A program made the position numbers and the translations under genes. This document shows, piece by piece, positions 9,901 to 18,516 of a stretch of DNA of 48,872 bases. The notes under the pieces were generated by a model that saw only the letters and a list, made by a program, of their open reading frames with translations, was not told where the DNA came from and did no database searches. Origin of the DNA: JACCZZ01 sp044227805 (lineage in GTDB: Bacteria > Bacteroidota > Bacteroidia > Chitinophagales > UBA10324). The stretch's first letter is position 1. Every line of letters starts with the position of its first letter. The stretch covers positions 1 through 48,872 of the forward strand of contig JBGAWA010000014.1 of NCBI GenBank assembly GCA_044227805.1. Reading direction: 5' to 3'.

Positions 9901-10407
9901 GATTGTGGAGAGAGTTTTACACTTTTATATAAGCGCGGCGGCGCCGATCTCTCCACGGTGCCGGGCAACAATGGTAATTATTTTGTTCCGGCGAACGATG
10001 AATGGCGCACTGATACTGTATCACTTAATTCATTCGCTGGGTATCCAGAGGTTGTAATTGCTTTCCGTAATATTGGTTACTATGGCAATGTTCTATATAT
10101 AGACAACATTAATCTGACAACATCTGCCCTTTCAGCCATTGAAAATATTAATGATGCATCCGGCTTCAGCATTTCACCAAACCCCAATGACGGGCTATTT
10201 ACAGTTTCCGATTTTGCGGCATCCCCAAAGCCTATGACGATAACCATCTTGAATTCGATGGGTGTATCAATAAGAGATTTCCATTACAATTCGGTATCAG
10301 GCGATCATCATGCGATGATTAACCTTAAGAGTTTGGGCAAAGGGGTTTATTTTGTGAAAGTGGAAAACAGTGAAGGAATATCGGTGAAAAAGGTTGTTGT
10401 AGAATGA
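6931..10407 (+). CDS. Large T9SS-secreted Asp-box propeller protein with PKD domain
   Basis: The protein has 1158 residues. It has a signal peptide (1-20, ending 'VSAQ') and then an N-terminal domain at about residues 28-95 that resembles the separate small protein at 522-953. A long sortilin/BNR propeller region follows (about 115-790), with many Asp boxes such as 'YKSVDAGESWT', 'YKTTDGGQTWNP', 'FRTTDGGQNWTE' and 'WKTTDGGLNWSQ'. A PKD domain spans about 807-895 ('SVFSMPGTYDVTLTVTDNG'), followed by a jelly-roll-like region about 900-1065. The end is a type A T9SS sorting domain (about 1070-1158: 'FSISPNPNDGLFTV' and 'GKGVYFVKVENSEG..VKKVVVE'). It is expected at the cell surface or released. 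No catalytic motif is seen, so a binding or adhesin role is possible. It has its own promoter. Confidence 0.88.
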   Translation: MNKHTFITGILCLFFIQVSAQFSYPKINADDPGLPGWVKMMYEGKESVFAIDSAYASYFEGHEPHNDIYARWYTTWRRQVSSYLDENGFIKYPSEWEVNNQLRIRSELFSNVRSTWTHAGPDIHYSTKTNENSLFEPISEQANIYGIDRSQSNPDILIAGSESGGIYKSVDAGESWTMVTPGLLIFTSRAVRIHPTNENEMMFAGGGKLYKTTDGGQTWNPIGDPAFQSLNFTADDLIYNPGDPNIIFIGTNKGMFRTTDGGQNWTEILPEYCMSVNIKPNDPSVIYALQYDPATKISYFYKSVNNGATFTKFSNGWFEVPAADAGKIESYGGRIAVTEANPEKVYVLLVGNSQSNAQLQLGGFIGTYVSNNAGEQWTNPHILIGAPYDFETHPCLMDFDGHSADYNQIYYNTFIIASHLDENRILIGGLNMWRSDDGAVSYQGVGGYIGGLPLMHVDIQTIRNYKTSDTTEEVWWSSDGGVNHSTDFLETHVSKCNGIYATELWGFDQGWNEDMMVGGRYHNGNMGFAEGFPDGEFLALGGGEAATGYVNYSYERKANFSDIGTVILPGEIDGFAKYGGASGQPNESYYQGESSRIIFDWNNYHIAYMGKDNKLCKSTDGGSGFFVDHTFGTNTSQRVLWIEQSRVNTNIMYVQQMQSSKSIIWKTTDGGLNWSQVVLPLTNQKYLNFTLSGTNEDEWWLAFTNGPNSSKIYHTINGGSTWTNLTTPALDNMNIWSLTHQFGTNGGVYLAMKQGIVFYRNNLMPDWTVHGSGLPSISEPLKIVPYYKGNKIRLATWHVGVWENDLFEPSDLIADFAVGNQTIYCSGDTIYFTDHSVASSSASFHWVINGANPSVATVKNPTSVFSMPGTYDVTLTVTDNGVSDTITKSIVIDGVNVEPLPIAEGFEQGQFNPDWLLTQWGIIDNVGAYGLSTHCMYYDNYDADLQGAFADVQTAKYNLSGLADVRLTFDVAYVPYGYPYVDSLAVLASTDCGESFTLLYKRGGADLSTVPGNNGNYFVPANDEWRTDTVSLNSFAGYPEVVIAFRNIGYYGNVLYIDNINLTTSALSAIENINDASGFSISPNPNDGLFTVSDFAASPKPMTITILNSMGVSIRDFHYNSVSGDHHAMINLKSLGKGVYFVKVENSEGISVKKVVVE

Positions 10408-10559
10408 AAGAAACAGCACTCTCTCCTATTTGAAGTCTGCCGCAATAACCGGCTGCTGATTTAATGTTGCCAGAACCAGATAAAAAAGTCAGAAGTGGAT
10501 TCAATCCAATCTTATCGTGCTTGGTCAGACACCATTTATAAAACAGACAGTAACTAAAT

Positions 10560-11069
10560 ATGAAGTACCATCTCAGACCTTGGAATTTATCAGACCTGGA
10601 CAGTCTGGTCAAATATGCCAATAATTGGAATATTGCAAAAAATATGACAGACAAATTCCCATTCCCCTATTCCAAGAGCGATGGACAGGCATTTATTGAA
10701 TTGGCGACCCAAGACGACCCGATTCATATTTTTGCTATTGATATTGAAGGGTTAGCAGTGGGTGGAATTGGCATACATCCGCAAGACGACATCCACAGGA
10801 AAAATGCAGAACTTGGCTATTGGTTAGCAGAACCATTTTGGGGACAAGGTATTATTAGCCATGCGATTCATCAAGCCGTTAATTTTGCTTTTACTACCTA
10901 TGACATTGACCGCGTATTTGCAAGACCATTTGGAACAAATGTGGCTTCGCAAAAAGTATTGGAAAAGAATGGCTTTCTTTTAGAAGGACGATTTGAAAAA
11001 GTTCTGTTTAAGAATAATGACTACCAGGACGAACTGATATATGCCGTGAGACGTAAAACCTGGAATTGA
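10560..11069 (+). CDS. GNAT family N-acetyltransferase (RimJ/RimL-like)
   Basis: The 169-residue protein fits one GNAT fold of the RimJ/RimL ribosomal-protein-acetyltransferase branch. It begins 'LRPWNLSDLDSLVKYANN', with a central 'IGGIGI'-like strand. The acetyl-CoA-binding motif A is 'ELGYWLAEPFWGQGI', and the C-terminal motif is 'ARPFGTNVASQKVLEKNGF'. The substrate cannot be told from sequence; this branch includes protein, antibiotic and small-molecule acetylases. The gene stands alone. An imperfect hairpin without a T-tract (GAACCC/GGGTTC, 11078-11096) lies just downstream. Confidence 0.85.
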   Translation: MKYHLRPWNLSDLDSLVKYANNWNIAKNMTDKFPFPYSKSDGQAFIELATQDDPIHIFAIDIEGLAVGGIGIHPQDDIHRKNAELGYWLAEPFWGQGIISHAIHQAVNFAFTTYDIDRVFARPFGTNVASQKVLEKNGFLLEGRFEKVLFKNNDYQDELIYAVRRKTWN

Positions 11070-11248
11070 TCGATCATGAACCCCAAACACGGGTTCCTCG
11101 TCAGACACGGTGACGTGAAGACATAAAGATTAAAGCCACTTCTTTTTCAACTGCAAAATGGTGATTAATAATATTTGAATTGAATGCTTAATAACAGATG
11201 TAATCAAAATTCTGATGCATAGTGTATTTATTTTTAAGTGTTGTTGCG

Positions 11249-12133
11249 TTATTTAACAGAAGTTGATTTTTCTTCATTGGCTTCATACATTGCTGTATAA
11301 TAGATTGCTGCCAGGAAACGGTCATCCAAGACGCCTAATTGCTTAGCCGCTGAAGCGGAGATTTTTATCAGCACGTCCTCATTCACCGAGGTGGCCGGCA
11401 ACTTCCCGATCACCTTCACCTCCACCACCTTTCCATTCATCTCATTCTTCACCTTCACCATGGTCCCTTTCGGAGCAGTAGCATGCAAAGCGAAAAAATC
11501 ACCCCCATCATCATCTGACTTCACCCATGTGGCGATTCCCCTTTTTGCCAGTTCTTCCGGAAAATTCTGAATTGAACTAACGCTGTTAACGGCCGGTTCG
11601 ATACTTTCCACATTCACGGAATTAATTTCAATTGCCCCGGCTGTTGCTTGTTCAGCGGGCTTTAGCGGGCCTTCCAGCACAAATGAATTTGATTGAAAGC
11701 CAACGATGATCTCACTGTTTTCCGCTATTTCAGCGCTTGTGAGATTATTCCAACTGATGAGCGAATCAACCTTGGTATTAAATCTTTTGCTGATAGCATA
11801 TAATGTTTCCTTCTTGCGAACAGTATAGTAAACAGGCGTCAATGATCTTCCTTTCTCCGCTGTAACCATTGCATCTTTCACTACAGGAACCTTTATTGTA
11901 GAGCCCAATGGCAGATTATCATCCATTAGAGCAGGATTCAATCGCCGTAATTCGTCAATGGTGGTTTTGTAACTTTTTGAAATACTATAGAGCGTTTCTC
12001 CTTTGGTTACCACATGAAGATCAATGGAAGGAGCATTCGCAGCAGCACGTTTCAGTTCAACGCTTTGAGCTGAAGTGTAAATAGGCATCGCAATAACAAT
12101 CATCACCACCAAAGAATAAATTAGCTTTGTCAT
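11249..12133 (-). CDS. LysM protein with C-terminal RlpA-like double-psi barrel
   Basis: The likely start is the ATG at 12133, giving 294 residues and a clean signal peptide (MTKLIYSLVVMIVIAMPIYTSAQ); a start ten codons upstream at 12163 is also open. Two LysM repeats follow ('HVVTKGETLYSISKSYKTTIDELRRLNP' and 'YTVRKKETLYAISKRFNTKVDSLISWN'), which bind peptidoglycan glycan chains. After a linker the C-terminal ~100 residues resemble the RlpA/double-psi beta-barrel fold: 'RGIATWVKSDDD', 'FALHATAPKGTMVKVKNEMNGKVVEVKVIGKLP', ending 'AAKQLGVLDDRF'. It is probably a periplasmic or cell-surface murein-binding protein. The conserved polar residues of true RlpA lytic transglycosylases are not evident. 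It diverges from nfeD. Confidence 0.82.
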   Translation of the reverse strand: MTKLIYSLVVMIVIAMPIYTSAQSVELKRAAANAPSIDLHVVTKGETLYSISKSYKTTIDELRRLNPALMDDNLPLGSTIKVPVVKDAMVTAEKGRSLTPVYYTVRKKETLYAISKRFNTKVDSLISWNNLTSAEIAENSEIIVGFQSNSFVLEGPLKPAEQATAGAIEINSVNVESIEPAVNSVSSIQNFPEELAKRGIATWVKSDDDGGDFFALHATAPKGTMVKVKNEMNGKVVEVKVIGKLPATSVNEDVLIKISASAAKQLGVLDDRFLAAIYYTAMYEANEEKSTSVK

Positions 12134-12276
12134 TCTGTTGAATATGCGATTTGGAAGGATCATTTACAATATCTTTGAAGCGGCCCGGCTCTTCAAAGAA
12201 TGTACCAGATAACCGGAATCAATCTGAAAAAAAATCCACATAAAAGTATCGCTACCGCAAGGCGATCAGTTTATTC

Positions 12277-13632
12277 ATGAGAAAGAAGTTGTTAACGGCG
12301 ATCCTGTCATTGTACTGTTTAGTGCACAGCGTACCTGTGGCGGAGAGTATTCCACTGACCGGTCTAAAAAAAGTTTATGTTTTTGAAGTGAACCAGGAAA
12401 TATTTCCAGCAGCCTGGCGACTGGTAAAAACGGCGATGACGGCGGCTGAATCAGCACATTGCGATTATATTCTGATCAGGCTCAACACTTATGGAGGCGA
12501 ATTATCCATGGCCGATTCCATCCGTGCAAGATTGTTAAGTTGCAAAATACCAGTGATCGTATGGATCACACAAAATGCTGCTTCTGCGGGTGCTTTGATT
12601 GCCATTTCCTGCGACAGTATTTATATGAAAAAAGGAGCCGCCATAGGCGCTGCATCCGTTGTAAATCAGGAAGGTGAAATTATGCCTGACAAATACCAGT
12701 CATATATGCGTGGCATGATGAGGTCTACCGCTCAGCAACAAGGCCGTGATCCAAAGATAGCGGAGGGTATGGTGACGCCCAATAACTATTTGCATGACAT
12801 CGCGGATTCCGGAAAGATAATTACGCTTACCGCCGCTGAAGCGCTGAAGTACGGCTATTGTGACGGTATCGCTGAAACGCAGGAGGCCGTATTGCAGGCT
12901 GCCGGCATCCGTGACTGTGAAGTAATAGAACACAAGACAAGCATGATTGATGATTTCATTGCCTTCCTGCTGAACCCGTTGGTAAATGGTATACTGCTGC
13001 TCATCATTCTCGGTGGAATCTACTTTGAATTCCAGCATCCTGGAATAGGCTTTCCCATTGTGGCAGCGGGAATAGCCGCCATCCTCTATTTCGCACCGCT
13101 TTATCTTGATGGATTAGCTGAACACTGGGAAATTCTTTTGTTCATCTTAGGACTTGCGCTGATTGCAATTGAGATTTTCGTAACGCCCGGATTTGGTTTG
13201 CCCGGCGTGGGAGGAATACTATTGGTGATAAGTGGGTTGACGCTGGGCCTTCTTCGAAACATTAATTTCGATTTTTCACTGACCAGCTCAACCGAGATCT
13301 GGATTGCTCTTCTAAGAGTAGTTATTCCGCTTGGACTTTCATTCTTTCTTTTTATAGCATTTGGCAAAAGCCTTTTGCAAAGCAAGGCATTAAAAGGATT
13401 TGTGCTTACAGATACACAAGCCTCAACCACGAGTTTTCATGAATCAGCCTCAAAACTGAACAGTATGCTGCACAAACACGGTGTTGCCATCACTCCGTTA
13501 CGGCCTTCTGGACAGGTGGAAATTGAAGCCGAACGATACGATGCAATGGCGGAGAGTGGTTTGCTTGCCGCTGGAACAGCAATTAGGGTGACAGACATCA
13601 GTGGAAATATATTGGTCGTAAGAAAACTGTAA
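12277..13632 (+). CDS. NfeD-like membrane serine protease (ClpP-class) with OB domain
   Basis: The 451-residue protein has a signal or anchor sequence (1-25), then a ClpP-like protease domain (about 30-210). The Ser-Lys dyad is visible: S103 in 'NAASAGAL' and K139 in 'PDKYQSYMRG', with 'NTYGGELSMADSI' preceding. Four to five membrane segments lie at about 218-365, and a C-terminal NfeD OB-fold at about 375-451 ('GVAITPLRPSGQVEIEAERYDAMAESG'). Long NfeD proteins usually pair with a stomatin/SPFH partner (slipin or floA) in an operon; no such gene lies in this window. The fold and catalytic residues are intact. Confidence 0.9.
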   Translation: MRKKLLTAILSLYCLVHSVPVAESIPLTGLKKVYVFEVNQEIFPAAWRLVKTAMTAAESAHCDYILIRLNTYGGELSMADSIRARLLSCKIPVIVWITQNAASAGALIAISCDSIYMKKGAAIGAASVVNQEGEIMPDKYQSYMRGMMRSTAQQQGRDPKIAEGMVTPNNYLHDIADSGKIITLTAAEALKYGYCDGIAETQEAVLQAAGIRDCEVIEHKTSMIDDFIAFLLNPLVNGILLLIILGGIYFEFQHPGIGFPIVAAGIAAILYFAPLYLDGLAEHWEILLFILGLALIAIEIFVTPGFGLPGVGGILLVISGLTLGLLRNINFDFSLTSSTEIWIALLRVVIPLGLSFFLFIAFGKSLLQSKALKGFVLTDTQASTTSFHESASKLNSMLHKHGVAITPLRPSGQVEIEAERYDAMAESGLLAAGTAIRVTDISGNILVVRKL

Positions 13633-13706
13633 ATCAACTGCATCGTTATTCATTTTTTATTTTAACGCATACGTACCTTGCTTCTTACCATAAAATCACC
13701 GCAGCC

Positions 13707-14462
13707 TTGCGAATACTAGTTGTCATACCTGCACGATTTAACTCTACTCGTTTACCGGGCAAGCCATTGGTGATGATTGGTGGTAAAAGCATGATTCAAC
13801 GTGTGTATGAGCAGGTCTTAAAATGTGAGGCAGTGGATCGGGCGCTGATAGCCACAGATGACAGTCGTATTGAAGATGCCGTAAAAATATTTGGAGGCAA
13901 TGTGATGATGACGTCACCATCTCATCTGTCCGGAACATCACGCTGTGCGGAAGCGGTTGAAAAGCTGCCTGACCAATTTGATGTGGTAATTAATGTGCAG
14001 GGAGATGAACCCTTCATCGCACCAAAACAGGTGGGACAACTCATCCGATGCTTTGATGATGCCTCCGTCAATATTGCAACACTCGTTAAACAGATCTCCA
14101 ATCAGGAGGAGTTAACTAACCATAATGTTGTAAAGGTGGTGACCGGCACCTCTCAGCAGGCACTCTATTTCAGTCGCAGCCCATTGCCACATTTGCGCGG
14201 GGTGGCTGCGGACAAATGGATGAGTGCCGGTATTTTCTATAAACATATTGGCATTTATGGATATCGGACTTCAGTACTGCAACAGCTCGTACAATTGCCG
14301 GAAAACAATCTGGAAAAGGCTGAATCTCTCGAACAACTCAGATGGCTGGCCAATGGGTTCAGGATTCAAACAGCTCTCACCGACGCTGAAACTATCAGCG
14401 TTGATACACCGGAGGATCTCGCCATCGCCAACCGCTACTCCGCTGAAAATCCGGTAAGTTGA
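13707..14462 (+). CDS. kdsB: 3-deoxy-manno-octulosonate cytidylyltransferase
   Basis: KdsB activates Kdo to CMP-Kdo for lipid A-core synthesis, using CTP in the cytoplasm. The 251-residue protein has the family start 'RILVVIPARFNSTRLPGKPL' and then 'RALIATDDSRIEDAV'. It also has 'TSPSHLSGTSRCAEAV' (substrate loop), 'VINVQGDEPFI' (metal/CTP site), 'YFSRSPLPHLRG', 'KHIGIYGYR' and 'SLEQLRWL..G'. The only start that fits the family N-terminus is TTG at 13707; no ATG lies in frame upstream before the start of homology. A near-consensus -7 (TACCTTGC) lies about 30 nt upstream. Confidence 0.94.
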   Translation: MRILVVIPARFNSTRLPGKPLVMIGGKSMIQRVYEQVLKCEAVDRALIATDDSRIEDAVKIFGGNVMMTSPSHLSGTSRCAEAVEKLPDQFDVVINVQGDEPFIAPKQVGQLIRCFDDASVNIATLVKQISNQEELTNHNVVKVVTGTSQQALYFSRSPLPHLRGVAADKWMSAGIFYKHIGIYGYRTSVLQQLVQLPENNLEKAESLEQLRWLANGFRIQTALTDAETISVDTPEDLAIANRYSAENPVS

Positions 14463-14622
14463 GCCGGCGATCTTTCTAAACAGTTATTCTGGTCTTCCCG
14501 CAGCTCAACCGCTGATTTATCAAATAACACATCAGGGCTAAAGTAGAGAACCTGCGTCTCAATTAACATGCAACCTGTTTAAAACACAGCGATAACATTC
14601 TTACAGCATGGCACCGATGGTC

Positions 14623-14630
14623 TAATTTTG
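14623..14630 (+). promoter_or_regulatory. -7 box upstream of the AsmA-like/kinase operon
   Basis: TAATTTTG matches TANNTTTG exactly and lies 52 nt before the ATG at 14683. The -33 region is only weakly T-rich. It would start the transcript carrying the AsmA-like protein and the histidine kinase. Confidence 0.4.
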
Positions 14631-14682
14631 AGAAAATATTTTTTCAGAAAAGCAGTTATAGATCCCTGTGGAAATTCCCTGG

Positions 14683-17340
14683 ATGAGGAAACTTATGAAG
14701 GCAACGGTAGTAATGGCCGTAGCGCTGTTGTTATTGCTGGCTACAGGAATGCTGATTGGTGTGGTATTCGGAGACAAGATTAAACAACTGGCCATCAATG
14801 AACTGAATAAGAGGCTTGCCACCGAAGTGGCTGTAAACGGTTCTATTGATTTTTCTGTATTGTCGAATTTCCCTTCGGCTTCCATAACCTTCCATGAAGT
14901 AACATTAAAGGAATCACTGCCAGCTAAAGAAGACCTCCTGCGTTGCGACAAGATATCCTTGCTTTTCAATATTTGGGACATTTTCAAAGGTGAATACAGT
15001 ATGAAGAAAGTCATCGTTGCGAACGGATTTCTTCACTTGCTGATCACAGAAGACGGCATCAGTAACTATAACATTTTCAAAGCCGCCGGTGCTGCGGCAA
15101 CGAACGATTTTTCCATCAAAGTGGAGGAAGCTATCCTTACCAACATCTTGTTTCAGTATGATGACAATCGTTCCAACCGGCATTTTGTTTTTGATATTAG
15201 CCAATCCGCCCTTTCAGGCGATTTCACTTCCGCTGAGTTCCTGCTCAGCATCCAATCTGATTTCATCAGCCAGCATTGTAACATTGACAATATTGACTAC
15301 CTGCCTAACAGAAAGATTGGTATTAATGCTGTCTTGCATGTTGACCTGGCTAGCGGAAGTTATCTGATCAATGAAACGTCAGTGGAAATCGAAAGCAACC
15401 TGTTTGTGCTTTCAGGGAAAATAACCAATCACACAGAGGGGAATGAAACAGACTTGAATTTTTCCGGTTCTCAACTGAAACTGGAAGAACTGGCCACACT
15501 CCTTCCTGAAAAATATGCTGCCTACATTGCGCATTTCAAGACTGCTGGTACCATCAGGATGGAGGGAAAAATCAAAGGCCTCGTAAGTGATCAAACCGAG
15601 CCGCATGTGGAGATTACATTTGGCGTAAGTGAAGGAATTTTTTCACATGATAAGATGAAAGAGCCTATCAGGCATGTGAACCTGGAAGGTGCCTTTTCTA
15701 ATGGTGCCTCCAACAGCATGGCCACATCAACTTTCAGGCTGTACAATCTCTCTGCTTCCTTTGATGCAAATATTGTGAAGGGAATGGTTTTGGTGCAAAA
15801 TTTCAATGATCCATACCTTGAGATGAATCTCGACGGCGAAGTCAATTTAGAATTGATTAAACCGATGTTTCCATCTGCTTATATCAATGAGCTCAAAGGT
15901 GCACTCACCTTCCGGCAATTCTATTTTAAAGGTGCCGTGAAGGAGTTGACCCACACAAAGCAAATGGAAAATCTGGATGCCGGCGGAAGCTTTACCCTGG
16001 CTGATGTTAAAATTGCTACCAACAAAACCACTTACGATCAACTTTTAGGCAATTTTGATATCCGTAATAACCAGATCATCATCAATCAGCTCTCTTTCCA
16101 TGCGCAGGAAAGTGACCTGAGCTTTACAGGCAGCATCAACAATTTCATTCCCTACTTACTGGGTTCACTGAACGACTCCCTTCAACATAACCATAAGATC
16201 GGGCTGGATATTCGCCTTACCTCACGTTCACTTTCATGGTTCGATCTCGTAGGGGAATCCGTGCATGCCAGCCGGCCTGCTGAACCCGCACCAGATAACT
16301 ATGCCATACCCTCGTTGTTCTATCTGTTAACAGGATCCGTTTCCGGGAAGATTGAAAAATTCCAGTATGACAGATTTAATGCTGAAGATGTACACGGCAA
16401 AATCCTTTTTCTGGGAAACACTATCTACTTCAACGATTTTGGAATGAATGCAGAAAAGGGATCGGTAGTGGCAAACGGGAAACTTGATATTGCCAACATG
16501 AAGCGCAATCGGCTGGAAATGACCGCTTCACTGGATAAGCTGGATATTACCCAGCTCTTTTATGAATTCAATAATTTCGGTCAGACAACTTTGACCGACA
16601 AAAACCTGAAAGGCCTGATTACCTCGAGCCTGGCTTTGGAAGCCACCTGGGATGAAAGAATTTTTAACAAAAGTAAACTGTATGCCATTGCTGATGTAAC
16701 CGTTGACAATGGTGAATTAAATAATTTCGACCCCATGCTGGCACTGGCAAAATTTGTGAAACTGAGTGAACTGAAAAACATACGTTTTTCAAAATTACAG
16801 AACCAGGTGGAAATCCGAAATCAGAAAATCTTTATTCCGCAAATGCAGATATTCACCAATGCCCTTAACCTGCAACTGTCGGGTACACATTCATTTGAAA
16901 ACATCATTGACTATAAGATTCAGCTCAACCTGCTGAAACTGCTTACGTCAAAATTTGAAAAATCATCTGGCAGCAACGCGCAATTTGATAAATCAACCGA
17001 AGGGTTTTTAAATCTATATCTTACCATGACCGGGCCAGCCGACAGCCCGTTGATCAGGTACGATAAAAAAGCGGTGAAAGAAAAAATTGCGGAAGACCTG
17101 AAGCAGGAAAAAAATGAACTGAAGGCCGTGTTAAGAAAAGAATTTGATCAGCAGGCACAGGACCAGCAACAAATTAAAGACTGGCAACCCGGCGAAAAGA
17201 TTCAATTCATGGAGTTTGACGAAGATTCCGTACAGGAGGAAGAAGAGAAGAACAAACCCACGCTTACAAAGCAGGAACAGCAGAAGGAACTCGAAAACTT
17301 CAAACAACTTTTCAAACCAAAAGACCCGGCACCCAAATAA
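14683..17340 (+). CDS. AsmA-family envelope protein
   Basis: The chosen ATG at 14683 gives 885 residues beginning 'MRKLMKATVVMAVALLLLL', one membrane anchor; a GTG start five codons upstream is also open. The N-terminal AsmA domain follows: 'LNKRLATEVAVNGSIDFSVLSNFPSASITFHEVTLKES'. A long beta-rich body comes next, and the C-terminal AsmA motif is at about residues 640-800 ('LKGLITSSLALEATWD', 'DNGELNNFDPMLALAKFV', 'IFIPQMQIFTNALNLQLSGTHSF'). The last ~70 residues are Lys/Glu/Gln-rich and probably form a coiled coil. AsmA-like proteins are bridge-type proteins thought to move phospholipids to the outer membrane. Its stop is 3 nt before the histidine kinase ATG, so the two are translationally linked. 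Confidence 0.85.
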   Translation: MRKLMKATVVMAVALLLLLATGMLIGVVFGDKIKQLAINELNKRLATEVAVNGSIDFSVLSNFPSASITFHEVTLKESLPAKEDLLRCDKISLLFNIWDIFKGEYSMKKVIVANGFLHLLITEDGISNYNIFKAAGAAATNDFSIKVEEAILTNILFQYDDNRSNRHFVFDISQSALSGDFTSAEFLLSIQSDFISQHCNIDNIDYLPNRKIGINAVLHVDLASGSYLINETSVEIESNLFVLSGKITNHTEGNETDLNFSGSQLKLEELATLLPEKYAAYIAHFKTAGTIRMEGKIKGLVSDQTEPHVEITFGVSEGIFSHDKMKEPIRHVNLEGAFSNGASNSMATSTFRLYNLSASFDANIVKGMVLVQNFNDPYLEMNLDGEVNLELIKPMFPSAYINELKGALTFRQFYFKGAVKELTHTKQMENLDAGGSFTLADVKIATNKTTYDQLLGNFDIRNNQIIINQLSFHAQESDLSFTGSINNFIPYLLGSLNDSLQHNHKIGLDIRLTSRSLSWFDLVGESVHASRPAEPAPDNYAIPSLFYLLTGSVSGKIEKFQYDRFNAEDVHGKILFLGNTIYFNDFGMNAEKGSVVANGKLDIANMKRNRLEMTASLDKLDITQLFYEFNNFGQTTLTDKNLKGLITSSLALEATWDERIFNKSKLYAIADVTVDNGELNNFDPMLALAKFVKLSELKNIRFSKLQNQVEIRNQKIFIPQMQIFTNALNLQLSGTHSFENIIDYKIQLNLLKLLTSKFEKSSGSNAQFDKSTEGFLNLYLTMTGPADSPLIRYDKKAVKEKIAEDLKQEKNELKAVLRKEFDQQAQDQQQIKDWQPGEKIQFMEFDEDSVQEEEEKNKPTLTKQEQQKELENFKQLFKPKDPAPK

Positions 17341-17343
17341 CGC

Positions 17344-18504
17344 ATGAACATCTACGAACAAAAAAATACCTGGAAGCTGATTCTGCTTATCACCCTGCTG
17401 ATGATCATCATCACTTCCATTCTTTACACCAATTTCCTGGCCGGTAAGCTGGCAAGTGAGGAACGCAAGAAGATGGAATTGCTGGCTGATGTTTATAAAA
17501 TGCTAAATGCCACAAGCGGTAATGTGGACTTGGGATTCATGTTTCATATTATTGAAAGCAATGAAACAGTCCCGCTGATTCTTGCCGATGAAGACGGCAA
17601 TGTGATTGGCCACAAAAATCTTGATACATTCAAAATTGCACGAGATACCAATTATCTGCGGCATCAGCTGGCATTGATGAAAGCAGACCGTCCACCGATT
17701 GACATCGAGTATTCTAAAGATGCACACCAGTATATCTATTATCGCGACTCCTACCTGTTAGTCCAGTTACGTTATTTCCCATTCATACAATTCAGCATTA
17801 TCCTCCTGTTTCTGGCGGTAGCCTACCTGACTTTCAGCACAGCACGCCGCGCCGAGCAGAACCGTGTATGGGCCGGTATGGCTAAAGAAACTGCACATCA
17901 GCTGGGCACTCCTATCTCAGCGTTATCAGGCTGGGTGGATTATATGAAATTGCAATTGCGGGAAGGAGATGAAACACTTCAGGTACTTCCCGAGGTAGAG
18001 AAAGATATAGAACGACTTGAGCTGATTGCTGAACGGTTTTCAAAAATCGGGTCAGTACCTGATTTGGTGACCACCAATTTATATGATGAGGTGGAAAAAA
18101 GCACGCAGTATATACGTCGCCGTGCTTCCGGCAAAGTACAGATCAACCTGCATGCCCCACAGGGAAAAAATGTGGAGGCGAAAATAAGTCCGCCGCTGTT
18201 TGCCTGGGTAATAGAAAACCTGCTGAAGAATGCGCTGGATGCAATTGGCGGTTCAGGCAATATTGATATCTATGTGCAGCGACAAGGAAAACAAACATTC
18301 CTGGATATCAAGGATAGTGGCAAGGGCATCCCACCCAACAAGCTGAATGCAGTATTCCGGCCTGGTTACTCTACTAAAAAAAGAGGATGGGGACTTGGCC
18401 TTTCCCTTGCGAAAAGAATAATAGAAGAATTCCACAAAGGGAAAATATTTGTGAAAGAATCCCAGGTTGGAAAAGGAACTACTTTCCGGATCGTTCTTCG
18501 TTGA
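17344..18504 (+). CDS. Sensor histidine kinase without a neighbouring response regulator
   Basis: The 386-residue protein has two membrane segments (about 10-33 and 148-168) enclosing a ~115-residue extracytoplasmic sensor domain. The H-box is 'AKETAHQLGTPISALSGW', with phospho-acceptor H185. The ATPase domain has an N-box ('WVIENLLKNALDAI'), G1 ('DIKDSGKGIP') and G2 ('KRGWGLGLSLAKRI'). No HAMP domain is clear. It starts 3 nt after the AsmA-family gene and must be cotranscribed with it. No response regulator lies within 15 kb on either side, so its partner is elsewhere. The genetic linkage suggests sensing of envelope or lipid state (inference). Confidence 0.9.
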   Translation: MNIYEQKNTWKLILLITLLMIIITSILYTNFLAGKLASEERKKMELLADVYKMLNATSGNVDLGFMFHIIESNETVPLILADEDGNVIGHKNLDTFKIARDTNYLRHQLALMKADRPPIDIEYSKDAHQYIYYRDSYLLVQLRYFPFIQFSIILLFLAVAYLTFSTARRAEQNRVWAGMAKETAHQLGTPISALSGWVDYMKLQLREGDETLQVLPEVEKDIERLELIAERFSKIGSVPDLVTTNLYDEVEKSTQYIRRRASGKVQINLHAPQGKNVEAKISPPLFAWVIENLLKNALDAIGGSGNIDIYVQRQGKQTFLDIKDSGKGIPPNKLNAVFRPGYSTKKRGWGLGLSLAKRIIEEFHKGKIFVKESQVGKGTTFRIVLR

Positions 18505-18516
18505 TAAAGCATCGGT

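Noticed and set aside
11078..11096. Hairpin after the GNAT gene as a terminator
   Set aside because: The stem is only six base pairs and no T-run follows.
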